Shown: positions 29,521-39,380, numbered from the stretch's first letter. The stretch: 64,000 nt of DNA from Pseudomonas sp. (GCF_030683065.1 NZ_JAUXMX010000024.1:1-64000); one strand, 5' to 3'. Notes: a model not told the origin generated them from the letters alone. Numbers and translations: made by a program.

Positions 29521-31146
29521 ATGTTGAAGATTAAATTTGTCGGCGCAATCGAAGGTGTCAGCGGCTCGTGCACCTGGCTGCATCACACTGACTCCGATAC
29601 CCAGTTTCTGGTGGATTGCGGCATGCATCAGGGCAATGAGCGCGAGGAATGGGCCAATCGCCAGGCGTTTCCATTCCAGGCTGCGCGCCTCAAGTATGTG
29701 TTACTGACTCATGCGCATATCGATCACTGCGGCCTGCTGCCCCGGCTGGTGCGTGAAGGCTTTACCGGCCAGGTGTATGCCACCCGCGCGACCCGCGAAC
29801 TCACCGAGCTGATGCTGCTGGACGCTGCTCGGGTAAGTGGCATGTTTACGGAACAGGAGGTGAAGCAGATTCACTGGAGCATTCTGGATGATGACCAGGG
29901 CTTCAAGTGGGGGCGCAGCATGCGCTTGGCTGAAGGCGTCTGGATGGCCTACTTGCGCAGTAGCCATATCCTAGGAGCCTGCCTGATCAGCATTGCCTGG
30001 AAAGTGGGTGGGGAGAATCGCTCCATCTGCTTCAGTGGTGACGTAGGCTGTCAGACCGATGAGAACGCTTACCTGCCATTGATGAAGAGCGGCCAACATC
30101 CCTTTGCCGACACGGACTACATCGTTGTCGAGTCCACTTATGGCGGGCGCGTGCGAGCACAGGAGCATCAAGATTCGCAACTGCGACTGGCACGCCTGGC
30201 TGAAGTCATCGCCCACACCTTGTTCGTTAAAGGCGGCAAGGTCTTGATGCCCGCCTTCTCGCTGCATCGTGCTCAGGAATTATTGATGGACGTATTGCAG
30301 TGGATGAAAACTAACCTGCCAGCACACGAACAAGGACGCGAGCTGAGTCGCTACGACGATGACTTCCCCTTGGTAGCGAATGTCCATGCGCCACTGGGTC
30401 ACGCGGTGACTCAGGTGTATGCCAAACACCTCTGCAGCAAGTCGCCCAACGGCAAGTTCAAATACCTGAACGCTGAGCTGTGTAAGTCGCTGGCGATGGA
30501 TGCCGACGCCATTCAAGGCATGCTGCAGCGTTTGGTCGAGCATGGGAGTTTCAAAGTGACCGCCGAGCGCTACCTGAGCATGACCAAGCCCAAGCAACCC
30601 TCCAACTTTGACGCCGATATCGTGATTGCCAGCGCAGGCATGTGCGACAACGGTCCGGTGGTCAGTTACCTGGAGCGCTGGGGGAGCGATCCGCGTAACA
30701 CCGTGATCCTCACGGGCTATCAGTCTGCCGGCAGCAAAGGTGCAGAGCTTATGCCGCGTGCTACAGCATCCCCTGCGCCCATGGATAGCCTTTCAGCTGG
30801 CCAGGCAGAGGTGATTGATATGTCGCCGTATTACTCGGCACATGCCGATCAACAGATGCTGCTGGATTTCCTGTTCCGTACCGATGGCTTTGACTGTAAG
30901 AAACCCGCGACGCTGCTGATCAACCACGGCAACCCGGAGAGCAAATACGCGCTGAGCAAAGCCGTTCAGATGCGTGCGGACAGTCGAAAGGATAATGATC
31001 GTCAAATCAAAGCAGTGAGGATTGCAGATGCACGCTGGCTGAACCTCGACAGTGGCGAGGTGATTGAGCAAAGCCATAGTGAGCAACAATTGCTGAGCGA
31101 ACTTGAGGCTTTGCGATTGCAGGTCAAGCGCCTCAGCGATAGCTAA
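29521..31146 (+). CDS. MBL-fold beta-CASP RNA-specificity ribonuclease (CPSF73/YSH1-like)
   Basis: LLTHAHIDHCGLLPRLVREGF, ICFSGDVG, DYIVVESTYGGR, GKVLMPAFSLHRAQELL, DIVIASAGMCDNGPVVSYLERW, MSPYYSAHADQQMLLDF. Confidence 0.9.
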   Translation: MLKIKFVGAIEGVSGSCTWLHHTDSDTQFLVDCGMHQGNEREEWANRQAFPFQAARLKYVLLTHAHIDHCGLLPRLVREGFTGQVYATRATRELTELMLLDAARVSGMFTEQEVKQIHWSILDDDQGFKWGRSMRLAEGVWMAYLRSSHILGACLISIAWKVGGENRSICFSGDVGCQTDENAYLPLMKSGQHPFADTDYIVVESTYGGRVRAQEHQDSQLRLARLAEVIAHTLFVKGGKVLMPAFSLHRAQELLMDVLQWMKTNLPAHEQGRELSRYDDDFPLVANVHAPLGHAVTQVYAKHLCSKSPNGKFKYLNAELCKSLAMDADAIQGMLQRLVEHGSFKVTAERYLSMTKPKQPSNFDADIVIASAGMCDNGPVVSYLERWGSDPRNTVILTGYQSAGSKGAELMPRATASPAPMDSLSAGQAEVIDMSPYYSAHADQQMLLDFLFRTDGFDCKKPATLLINHGNPESKYALSKAVQMRADSRKDNDRQIKAVRIADARWLNLDSGEVIEQSHSEQQLLSELEALRLQVKRLSDS

Positions 31147-31451
31147 GTGCTCGGCAGTCAATCGCACGCCTCAAAACTGCAGTAATTGAGTACGACAGGC
31201 TCTGCACCTAAGCCTGTCGTACGTTCAGGCACAGTAGGCGCTTATCAAGCGTGATGGCTTGCCTGTTCTTGTGACCCAGACCTATCCCAAACCCAAATTC
31301 CGCAAAGAGGAGAAGAGGCAGGCCTACCCAGTGACCGGCTGTAACCCCATCTTTATAAAAGGTTGACGGTCCCGTCATGCCCTATTAGCCTCTTTCCCAA
31401 CAACTAACCCTCACGACCGGCGTGGCTTGACCATCTGGTTGGAGGGGGGAA

Positions 31452-31475
31452 AAGCCGGCACTAGCCGGTTTTTTC
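31452..31475 (+). terminator. Terminator-like hairpin in the leader of the NYN gene
   Basis: aaagccggcactagccggtttttt, ends ~19 nt before the ATG at 31494. Confidence 0.65.
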
Positions 31476-31493
31476 GTTTCTGGAGTACAAGAA

Positions 31494-32456
31494 ATGCTAG
31501 GCGCGCCTCAGCGAGTGCCTCTGCGTGCCCGCACCTACATCGACGGATACAACTTCTACTACGGCTGCCTGCGTGGCACTCCCCACAAGTGGCTGGATCT
31601 GCTGCCCCTCTTCGTAAAACACATCCTGCCGTCTGCGCTGGTCAAGGATGGCGATGGCCATATCCGGCAATCGACCCTGCTCCCCTCCCCCTCGATCAAG
31701 TTCTTCACCGCGAAGATCATCGAGTCCGTTGCCCGGGCTCCCGACTCTATATCGTCTCAGGCGCGCTACCACACCGCGCTGCGCAAGCTGCATGACGGTC
31801 GAATCGAGCTGATCGAAGGCTACTACGCCGTCAACAAGATGAAGGTGAAGATCGTCGACGCCGAGGATCCCGACAGGGCTCCCCGCGAATGCCAGGAAAT
31901 CCAAGCCTGGAAGGTCGAGGAGAAGCAAAGCGACGTGAACTTGGCCCTGCAGGTCTACCACGACGCGATCACCGGGCAGATCGATCATGCTGTCATCGTG
32001 ACCAATGACACGGACATTGCGCCGGCACTGGAGATGATCAGAGCCCATACCAATGTGTTGATCGGCGTGGTTGTGCCGACTACCGACCACACGCGCCCGC
32101 CAAACACCGACTTGGTGAAGCTGGCCCATTGGACTCGCCGGCATATCAACGCCAATGAGCTGGCTGCCTGCCAATTGCCCCGAGTCATCCAGGGCAAGCG
32201 CCCGACAACCAAACCTGAATCCTGGTACGGGCAACCGGAGCTGCTGCGGGAGATCCTGGAACTGGCAATCCCGGTACGAGGCAACAAGGCGGCAGCCTTC
32301 AAATGGATGGAGCAGCCTAACCAGTACCTGGATGGCGAGCGCCCGATCGAGCTCGCTGAGACAGTCGAGGGCGCGAACCGCGTGCTGGAGTACATTCGGA
32401 ACTGGATTGCGCAGCAGGCGCAACCGGGCGCACCGGATGAGCAAAACATGCGCTAA
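31494..32456 (+). CDS. NYN (PIN-like) nuclease with C-terminal DUF2384 (MbcA/ParS/Xre-type) domain
   Basis: NYN motifs RTYIDGYNFYYG, KQSDVNLALQVYHDAITGQIDHAVIVTNDTDIAPALEMI; C-terminal AAFKWMEQPNQYLDGERPIELAETVEGANRVLEYIRNW. Confidence 0.78.
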   Translation: MLGAPQRVPLRARTYIDGYNFYYGCLRGTPHKWLDLLPLFVKHILPSALVKDGDGHIRQSTLLPSPSIKFFTAKIIESVARAPDSISSQARYHTALRKLHDGRIELIEGYYAVNKMKVKIVDAEDPDRAPRECQEIQAWKVEEKQSDVNLALQVYHDAITGQIDHAVIVTNDTDIAPALEMIRAHTNVLIGVVVPTTDHTRPPNTDLVKLAHWTRRHINANELAACQLPRVIQGKRPTTKPESWYGQPELLREILELAIPVRGNKAAAFKWMEQPNQYLDGERPIELAETVEGANRVLEYIRNWIAQQAQPGAPDEQNMR

Positions 32457-32511
32457 TCACCGGGTAGCTTTCACAACTTCTGATAGCTGTTCGCAGGGCC
32501 GCGCTGCACGG

Positions 32512-32832
32512 TCACTGCCCAGCCGGTACACCTTCGGCCACGCAGCGCACGGCGCGCTTGCGCTGGTCGACCAGTACGCCACTGAGGCCTTTCTGTTCCA
32601 GGTCGAACAGCACCACGACACCGTCGATGCACTGGGCCACCTGGCTGGCCGGTTTGACCGAGACTTTGTAGTCCTCGCCGGGAACGGTCTTGAGCATGGT
32701 GTATTCGGCGAGCAGCAGGGCATCCTCCGGCTGGGCGATGTGCAGGTAGCCGTAGTAGCCGAGGGCGGCCACGGTGGCGCAGATGCTGCCGATGCCGGTG
32801 AGGATCAGGGGGATGGGGTTCAGTTCGCTCAT
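32512..32832 (-). CDS. Small conserved membrane protein of unknown function
   Basis: MSELNPIPLILTGIGSICATVAALGYYGYLHIA..., single N-terminal TM. Confidence 0.6.
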   Translation of the reverse strand: MSELNPIPLILTGIGSICATVAALGYYGYLHIAQPEDALLLAEYTMLKTVPGEDYKVSVKPASQVAQCIDGVVVLFDLEQKGLSGVLVDQRKRAVRCVAEGVPAGQ

Positions 32833-32978
32833 TACAGGCTCTCGAGGTTGGACGTTTCAGCAAAAAATAGGGATCTATCGAGCCAGATCGCTCACTGACA
32901 GGCAAGCGAACAATTGGCACAGGCGGTATCCATAGGCGGCGCAGCTTGATACATAAGTGGGCGCTTGCCCAGCCTCGA

Positions 32979-33725
32979 TCATTTACCGCCGGCGCGAACT
33001 TGCTCGCGGGCCTTGAAGGTCGCTTCATAGATGCGTTCGGCCAGGCGCGAGAACGGCAGGCTCTGTACCCAGACCGTGCCGGTGCCTTTGAGGGTCGCCA
33101 GGACGATGCCTTCGCCACCGAACAGCATGCTTTTCAGGCCGCCGGCCAGGGCGATGTCGTACTCGATACCGCGGGTGAAGGCCACCAGGCAACCGGTGTC
33201 GAGGCGCAAGGTCTGGTTGTTGAGTTGCTTGCGGATTACCGTACCGCCGGCGTGCACGAAGGCCAGGCCGTCGCCTTCGAGCTTTTGCAGGATGAAGCCC
33301 TCGCCGCCGAAGAATCCGGCGCCCAGGCGCTTGTTGAAGCTGATGCCAACTGCCGTGCCGTAGGCGGCGCAGAGGAAGGCGTCTTTCTGGCAGATCAGGC
33401 TGCCGCCGTGCTCGGCCAGCGAGATCGGCACCACGGTACCCGGATAGGGCGCGGCAAAGGCGACTCGCGCCTGGGTTTTGCCGGCGTTGGAGAAGTGCGT
33501 CATGAACAGCGATTCGCCGGTGAGCATGCGCTTGCCGGCACTCCACAACTTGCCCAGCACGCCGTTTGCCGCGCCATCACCCATGCGCGTTTCAAAACGT
33601 ATGCCGTCAGTCATGTAGTTCATTACCCCGGCTTCGGCGATCACCGTCTCGCCGGGATCGAGGATGATTTCCACACTCTGCGCCGAGGCGCCGAGAATTT
33701 CGTAGTCGAGTTGATGGCTGGGCAT
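32979..33725 (-). CDS. TIGR00266/AIM24-family protein
   Basis: [42 protein letters not shown] ... [16 protein letters not shown] ... [20 protein letters not shown]. Confidence 0.88.
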   Translation of the reverse strand: MPSHQLDYEILGASAQSVEIILDPGETVIAEAGVMNYMTDGIRFETRMGDGAANGVLGKLWSAGKRMLTGESLFMTHFSNAGKTQARVAFAAPYPGTVVPISLAEHGGSLICQKDAFLCAAYGTAVGISFNKRLGAGFFGGEGFILQKLEGDGLAFVHAGGTVIRKQLNNQTLRLDTGCLVAFTRGIEYDIALAGGLKSMLFGGEGIVLATLKGTGTVWVQSLPFSRLAERIYEATFKAREQVRAGGK

Positions 33726-33798
33726 ACAGGGCTCCTGGCGGTTCGAGTGGGATGCTTGCCCGGATTGCATCAGGGCTACGGTTCACAGCAGCGGGCAT

Positions 33799-34170
33799 CG
33801 GCAGTGCCATGTGTACCAGCCTTGGTGCGCGCGGCGCACCCTACGCGGGCAGTGCCATGTGTACCAGCCTGGGCAGTGCCATGTGTACCGGCCTTGGTGC
33901 GCACGGCGCACCCTACGCATCGGCAGCGCCATGTGTACCAGCCTTGGTGCGCGCGGCGCACCCTACGCGGGCAGTGCCATGCGTGCCGGCCTTGGTGCGC
34001 ACGGCGCACCCTACGCGGGCAGTGCCATGTGTGCCAGCCTTGGTGCGCACGGCGCACCCTACGCATCGGCAGCGCCATGTGTGCCATGTGTGCCGGCCTT
34101 GGTGCGCGCGGCGCACCCTACGCGGGCAGTGCCAGGCGTGCCTGCATTGGTGCGCACGGCGCACCCTACG
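33799..34170. repeat. Tandem array of ~48-bp hairpin units (about 7 full and 1 partial)
   Basis: Consensus gggcagtgccatgtgtaccagccttggtgcgcacggcgcaccctacgc; each full unit carries ggtgcgc-acg/gcg-gcgcacc. Confidence 0.9.
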
Positions 34171-34180
34171 ACGTGCAGCT

Positions 34181-35476
34181 TTACAGGATGTTGGAGTAGT
34201 CGGCTTCGATCCGGTCGAGGCTCAGGTGATTGAGGAAGTTGGAAAAGCACATCCAGGCCGACAGGGCATTCAGGTCCTGGAACTGCTGCGGCAGGTACTT
34301 GGGCGGTTGCACCAGGCCTTCGTCCACCAGTTTGCGCAGGGTGCGCATGTCTTCCAGGGTGGTCTTGCCGCAGAACAACAAGGGGATCTGTTCCAGCTTG
34401 CCTTTGCGCACGGCCAGCTGGATGTAGTTGTAGATCATGATGAAGCCCTTGAGGTAGGACAGATCCTTGGTGAACGGCAAACCTTGTGGCACCGAGCCGC
34501 GGAACACCCGGCTGGCGTTGCTGTAGCCGTCTTCCAGGCCATAACCCTGCTCGCGGAAGAACTCGAACACGTCGAGAAAATCGGCGCCCTCCTCGGCCAT
34601 GTGAATGGCGCGGGTGCGGTTGGTGAGCTTGCGCAGGCGGCTCGGGTAGGAGGCAAAGGTGATCACTTCCATCAGAATCGCCAAGCCTTCCTGGGTCACG
34701 GTGGACGATGGCGGCCCCTTGGACAGGAAGGTGCAGATCGGCTGGTTCAGGCCATTCAGGGTGGTGCCGACATGCACCAGGCCTTCATGCACTTCCAGCG
34801 CCCGCACGTCACGTTCATTGAACATGGCGTCGCTGCGAATCTTGATGTAGTCAGCGCCGGCGGCGGCATCGGCGAGAATGCCATCGGACTCGAACACCCG
34901 GATGGTGCTCTCCGCTTCGCCGAACACCTTATTCAGGCGACTCTGCAACAGGCTGACCGCGGTCTTGGCATTGAGGGTTTTCGCTTCGTCCTTGAGGTCG
35001 CCACGGTCGGCGATGTTGTTCAGGTAGTCGGACAGCATCAGGCCCAGGTCGGACAGGGTCGGATCACCGGCATGAAAGGCATCGGAGGCGGCGCCGTAGA
35101 GATCCTGGGAGATCAGGCCGAATTCGGTGGTGCCCCGCGCGTCGAGCATGCGGATAACCATGCGGTATTCGCGACACATGCGCCGCATGATCTGCCCAAC
35201 GGGATTGAACTGTCCAAGCTGGCGAGTGACATCGCGTTCGATGTTCTGGAACTCGAGCTTTTTCGCGCTGGAGTCAAAGCCCAGTGGCCGGCTCAGGTAG
35301 TAAGCCTGGTCGACCGCCGGCAGCACCTTGCCCTTGGCCTTGAGAAAACCCTCGCGAATGCTGTCGTCCCACTTCACCGCGTCCAGTATGCGGATCGGCG
35401 TCTGCGCCTCGACAATCCGCTCAGATAACGCCCGCACGATCAGTTGATAGTCGTCCAACCCGCTGTGACTGTTCAT
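34181..35476 (-). CDS. Flavohemoglobin expression-modulating QEGLA-motif protein (DUF1704 family)
   Basis: LEVHEGLVHVGTTLNG (HExxxH), TVTQEGLAILMEVITFASYP. Confidence 0.9.
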   Translation of the reverse strand: MNSHSGLDDYQLIVRALSERIVEAQTPIRILDAVKWDDSIREGFLKAKGKVLPAVDQAYYLSRPLGFDSSAKKLEFQNIERDVTRQLGQFNPVGQIMRRMCREYRMVIRMLDARGTTEFGLISQDLYGAASDAFHAGDPTLSDLGLMLSDYLNNIADRGDLKDEAKTLNAKTAVSLLQSRLNKVFGEAESTIRVFESDGILADAAAGADYIKIRSDAMFNERDVRALEVHEGLVHVGTTLNGLNQPICTFLSKGPPSSTVTQEGLAILMEVITFASYPSRLRKLTNRTRAIHMAEEGADFLDVFEFFREQGYGLEDGYSNASRVFRGSVPQGLPFTKDLSYLKGFIMIYNYIQLAVRKGKLEQIPLLFCGKTTLEDMRTLRKLVDEGLVQPPKYLPQQFQDLNALSAWMCFSNFLNHLSLDRIEADYSNIL

Positions 35477-35629
35477 CGATCCCTCATGGTTTCTGACATT
35501 GACTGGGAGGCTGTGAAAAAAACCCACCTACTGCGACTGCTTTAACATCGGTAGCCCGTTCAGCGCGCAGCGACAACCCGCCCTGAGCCACGGTGCATTG
35601 CCTGCGACGAGTGACACCCTTCGCGCCGG

Positions 35630-36181
35630 CTATGGGCCGACGCGCTGATAGCGCGCGACTTCGATAAATACATCGGAATTGGCCTGGTCGTCGAGGTAGG
35701 CGAATACTGCGTCCAGCGGGCTGGAAATCAAAACGCCCTCTCCCTCCTGCGTATCGACGGGCTTGCCTTGCAATGTGCCCGCCTCAAGTTCCTGCAGGAT
35801 GCGATCGACGTCGAGGGTGTAGACCACCAGCTCATTGCCGGTGGTCAGCTCAAAGCCGGCGATGGCGAAGTTGCCGCCCAGGCGTTGCGGCAAGCCAGCC
35901 GACAGGTACCAGCGGCGTCCGTGGTGGGCGACGGTAAAGCCGTACCTTTCCAGGCTGTCCAGGTTATCCGGGCTGCCTTGGTAAGTTCTGGCCTCGTAGA
36001 GATTGGAGCCGGCACGGGTGATGTCGAGAAACAGCCACTCGCCCCATTCATTCTTGCGCGACCATTCGCCGAGCAGCGGCATGGGCGCCGCTTCATTGGC
36101 TGGAATCGGGTCGTTGAATGTCACCAGACAGCCACTCAAGAGCAGCAGGGACAAGACGATTACTGCGCGCCACGCGTTCAT
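35630..36181 (-). CDS. Hypothetical lipoprotein
   Basis: MNAWRAVIVLSLLLLSGCLVTFNDPIPANEAAPMPLLGEWSRKNEWGEWLFLDI; lipobox LSGC. Confidence 0.75.
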   Translation of the reverse strand: MNAWRAVIVLSLLLLSGCLVTFNDPIPANEAAPMPLLGEWSRKNEWGEWLFLDITRAGSNLYEARTYQGSPDNLDSLERYGFTVAHHGRRWYLSAGLPQRLGGNFAIAGFELTTGNELVVYTLDVDRILQELEAGTLQGKPVDTQEGEGVLISSPLDAVFAYLDDQANSDVFIEVARYQRVGP

Positions 36182-36471
36182 TTCGCTCTCCGTGTGAAAA
36201 CAGGTCGAGGATCCCCATCGGGACGTACCACCGCAAGCGCACATCCCAGAGGTGCCAACAGTACATCGGTGCAGCGTTTAAGAATGATCAACGTGTCACC
36301 CAACTGCACGATCCCGCCATGCCAGCCTTGATATTCCATCCCGACGATAATCGCCGTCAACAGCCTGGTTTCCTGCCCCTTGGCCTGGGATGGCGTGCGA
36401 GCGGACAAACATCACGCACACAGCGACCTTGCCAAGCCGTATTGCGCAGAATAAATCCGCAGCCAGACAGC

Positions 36472-36500
36472 AAAAAGCCGCCCGAAGGCGGCTTTGGTTT
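36472..36500 (-). terminator. lysS rho-independent terminator
   Basis: aaaaagccgcccgaaggcggcttt, directly after the lysS stop. Confidence 0.75.
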
Positions 36501-38017
36501 TACGCTTGCGGGCGCATGTGCGGGAAGAGGATCACATCGCGGATCGACGGCGCATTGGTCAACAGCATCACCAAACGGTCGATGCCGATACCTTCACCGG
36601 CGGTGGGCGGCATCCCGTACTCCAGGGCGCGGACGAAGTCGGCATCGTAATGCATGGCCTCGTCGTCGCCGGCGTCCTTGTCGGCCACCTGGGCATGGAA
36701 GCGCTCGGCCTGGTCTTCCGCGTCGTTCAACTCGGAATAGGCGTTGGCGATTTCACGACCACCGATAAACAGCTCGAAACGATCGGTGACGTTCGGGTTG
36801 TCATCGTTACGGCGAGCCAGCGGCGATACTTCAAACGGGTATTGGGTAATGAAGTGCGGCTGCTCCAGTTTGTGCTCGACCAACTCTTCGAAAATCATTA
36901 CCTGCAGCTTACCCAAGCCTTCAAAACCGAGCACCTTGGCGCCGGCCTGCTTGGCGATGGCGCGGGCCTTGTCGATATCGTTCAGGTCGTCGGCGCTCAG
37001 CTCGGGGTTGTACTTGAGGATCGAGTCGAACACCGACAGGCGCACGAACGGCTCGCCGAAATGGAACACTTTGTCGCCGTAGGGCACGTCGGTCGAACCC
37101 AGCACCAACTGCGCCAGCTCGCGGAACAGCTCCTCGGTGAGGTCCATGTTGTCTTCGTAATCGGCGTACGCCTGATAGAACTCCAACATGGTGAACTCGG
37201 GGTTGTGCCGGGTCGACACGCCTTCGTTACGGAAGTTGCGGTTGATCTCGAAGACCCGCTCGAAGCCACCGACCACCAGACGCTTGAGGTACAACTCCGG
37301 CGCGATGCGCAGGTACATGCCCATGTCCAGCGCGTTGTGGTGGGTCTCGAACGGCTTGGCCGCAGCGCCGCCGGGGATGGTCTGCAGCATCGGCGTTTCC
37401 ACTTCAAGGAAATCGCGCTGCATCAGAAACTGGCGAATGTGCGCGATCACCTGGGAGCGCACACGGAAGGTGTGGCGCACGTCTTCGTTGACGATCAGGT
37501 CGACGTAGCGCTGGCGATAGCGCTGCTCGGTGTCGGTGAGGCCGTGGTGCTTGTCCGGCAGCGGGCGCAGCGACTTGGTCAGCAGGCGCACGCTGGTCAT
37601 TTCCACGTACAGATCGCCCTTGCCGGAGCGGGCCAGGGTGCCTTCGGCGGCAATGATGTCGCCCAAGTCCCAGTGCTTGACCTCGGCCAGTTTTTCTTCC
37701 GGCAGGGTCTTGCGGTTGACGTAGACCTGGATGCGCCCGCTCATGTCCTGAATAACCATGAAGGAGCCGCGATTGAGCATGATGCGACCAGCCACCTTGA
37801 CCGGGATAGCGGCTTCGGCCAGCTCTTCCTTGGTCTTGTCGACGTACTGCTTCTGCAAGTCGGCGCAGTAGCTGTCGCGGCGGAAATCATTGGGGAAGGC
37901 ATTACCCTGCTCACGCGCAGCCGCAAGTTTTTCCTTGCGCAGGGCAATCAGCTTGTTTTCTTCCTGCAGCCGGTCTTCGTGGGAGAGGGCCTGGTGGTCG
38001 GATTGTTGGTCGCTCAT
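36500..38017 (-). CDS. lysS: Lysyl-tRNA synthetase, class II
   Basis: [63 protein letters not shown]-type core; [35 protein letters not shown]. Confidence 0.96.
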   Translation of the reverse strand: MSDQQSDHQALSHEDRLQEENKLIALRKEKLAAAREQGNAFPNDFRRDSYCADLQKQYVDKTKEELAEAAIPVKVAGRIMLNRGSFMVIQDMSGRIQVYVNRKTLPEEKLAEVKHWDLGDIIAAEGTLARSGKGDLYVEMTSVRLLTKSLRPLPDKHHGLTDTEQRYRQRYVDLIVNEDVRHTFRVRSQVIAHIRQFLMQRDFLEVETPMLQTIPGGAAAKPFETHHNALDMGMYLRIAPELYLKRLVVGGFERVFEINRNFRNEGVSTRHNPEFTMLEFYQAYADYEDNMDLTEELFRELAQLVLGSTDVPYGDKVFHFGEPFVRLSVFDSILKYNPELSADDLNDIDKARAIAKQAGAKVLGFEGLGKLQVMIFEELVEHKLEQPHFITQYPFEVSPLARRNDDNPNVTDRFELFIGGREIANAYSELNDAEDQAERFHAQVADKDAGDDEAMHYDADFVRALEYGMPPTAGEGIGIDRLVMLLTNAPSIRDVILFPHMRPQA

Positions 38018-38170
38018 GGTCTTTTCTATCTGCCTGGCGTGTAGTGCGATCTGGGTAGGAGCCAGCTTGCTGGCGATGCTCTTTCGTGGCGAATCGGCGG
38101 AATGTCAGGTCGCCGGATCGCCGGACCACAGCAAGGACTAGGCGTCCCCCTGGCTCCTGGATAATTAGGT

Positions 38171-39266
38171 TTACAGCCCCTGTTTCAGGCTGGCCACCAG
38201 GTACTCGTCGATATCGCCGTCGAGCACGTTGACACAGTCACTGCGCTCGACGTTGGTGCGCAGATCCTTGATCCGCGACTGATCGAGTACGTAGGAGCGA
38301 ATCTGATGCCCCCAACCGATGTCCGATTTGCTGTCTTCCAGCACCTGCGAGGCGGCGTTGCGCTTCTGCACTTCCTGCTCGTACAAGCGCGCCCGCAGCA
38401 TCTTCATCGCGGTGTCTTTGTTGGCGTGCTGGGAGCGTTCGTTCTGACAGCAGACCACGGTATTACTTGGCACGTGGGTAATGCGCACGGCCGAGTCGGT
38501 GGTGTTTACGTGCTGCCCGCCGGCCCCGGAGGAGCGGTAGGTATCGATGCGCAGGTCCGACGGATTGATATCGATCTCGATGTTGTCGTCGATTTCCGGC
38601 GAGACGAACACCGCGGTGAACGAGGTGTGACGACGGTTGCCGGAGTCGAACGGGCTCTTGCGCACCAGGCGGTGCACGCCGATCTCGGTGCGCAGCCAAC
38701 CAAAGGCGTACTCACCCTTGATATGCAGGGTCGCGCCCTTGATCCCGGCGACTTCACCGGCGGACAGCTCCATGATGGTGGCGTCAAAACCGCGTTTGTC
38801 AGCCCAGCGCAGGTACATACGCAGCAGCATGTTGGCCCAGTCCTGGGCTTCGGTGCCGCCGGAACCAGCCTGGATGTCCAGGTAGGCGTTGTTGGCATCC
38901 ATCTCGCCGCTGAACATGCGGCGGAACTCCATCTTCTCGAGAATCCCGCGCAGGCGCTCAATCTCGGCCGCGACATCGTCGACGGCGCCCTGGTCTTCCT
39001 CTTCGGCGGCCATTTGCAGCAGGTCGCGTGAGTCGACCAGGCTGCCGTCGAGGTCGTCGATGGTGTCGACGATCAACGCCAGAGAGGCACGCTCACGCCC
39101 CAGATTCTGGGCGTATTCGGGGTTGTTCCAGACGTTCGGGTCTTCGAGCTCGCGGTTTACTTCAACTAGCCGATCATGCTTTTGATCGTAGTCAAAGATA
39201 CCCCCGAATAGTCAGGGTGCGCTCGGAGAGGTCCTTGATGCTGTTCAGGATCGGGTTGATTTCCAT
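38171..39266 (-). CDS. prfB: Peptide chain release factor 2 with programmed +1 frameshift
   Basis: Zero-frame [27 protein letters not shown] at 39192-39194 in context cgggggtatCTTTGAcTACG; +1 frame continues [22 protein letters not shown]...; GGQ present ([20 protein letters not shown]). Confidence 0.95.
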
Positions 39267-39380
39267 GGCTGGCGGCACTCGCAGGTGAAACTTTCGGAAA
39301 AGCCGGCGAGTATACCGTAATCGCAGTAACTCTGGCAGCCTGCGCCCCCACGATTGGCCAAACGGCAGGCTCGTCATTGC

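Noticed and set aside
33799-34170. CRISPR array
   Set aside because: Units are contiguous and conserved along their full length. There are no unique spacers and no cas genes, so it is a tandem repeat.
33752-35428. 558-aa plus-strand ORF
   Set aside because: It is antisense to the QEGLA-family gene and reads through the tandem array. Composition is typical of a GC-rich antisense shadow ORF.
36494-38044. 516-aa plus-strand ORF
   Set aside because: Exactly antisense to lysS, whose protein motifs are unambiguous.
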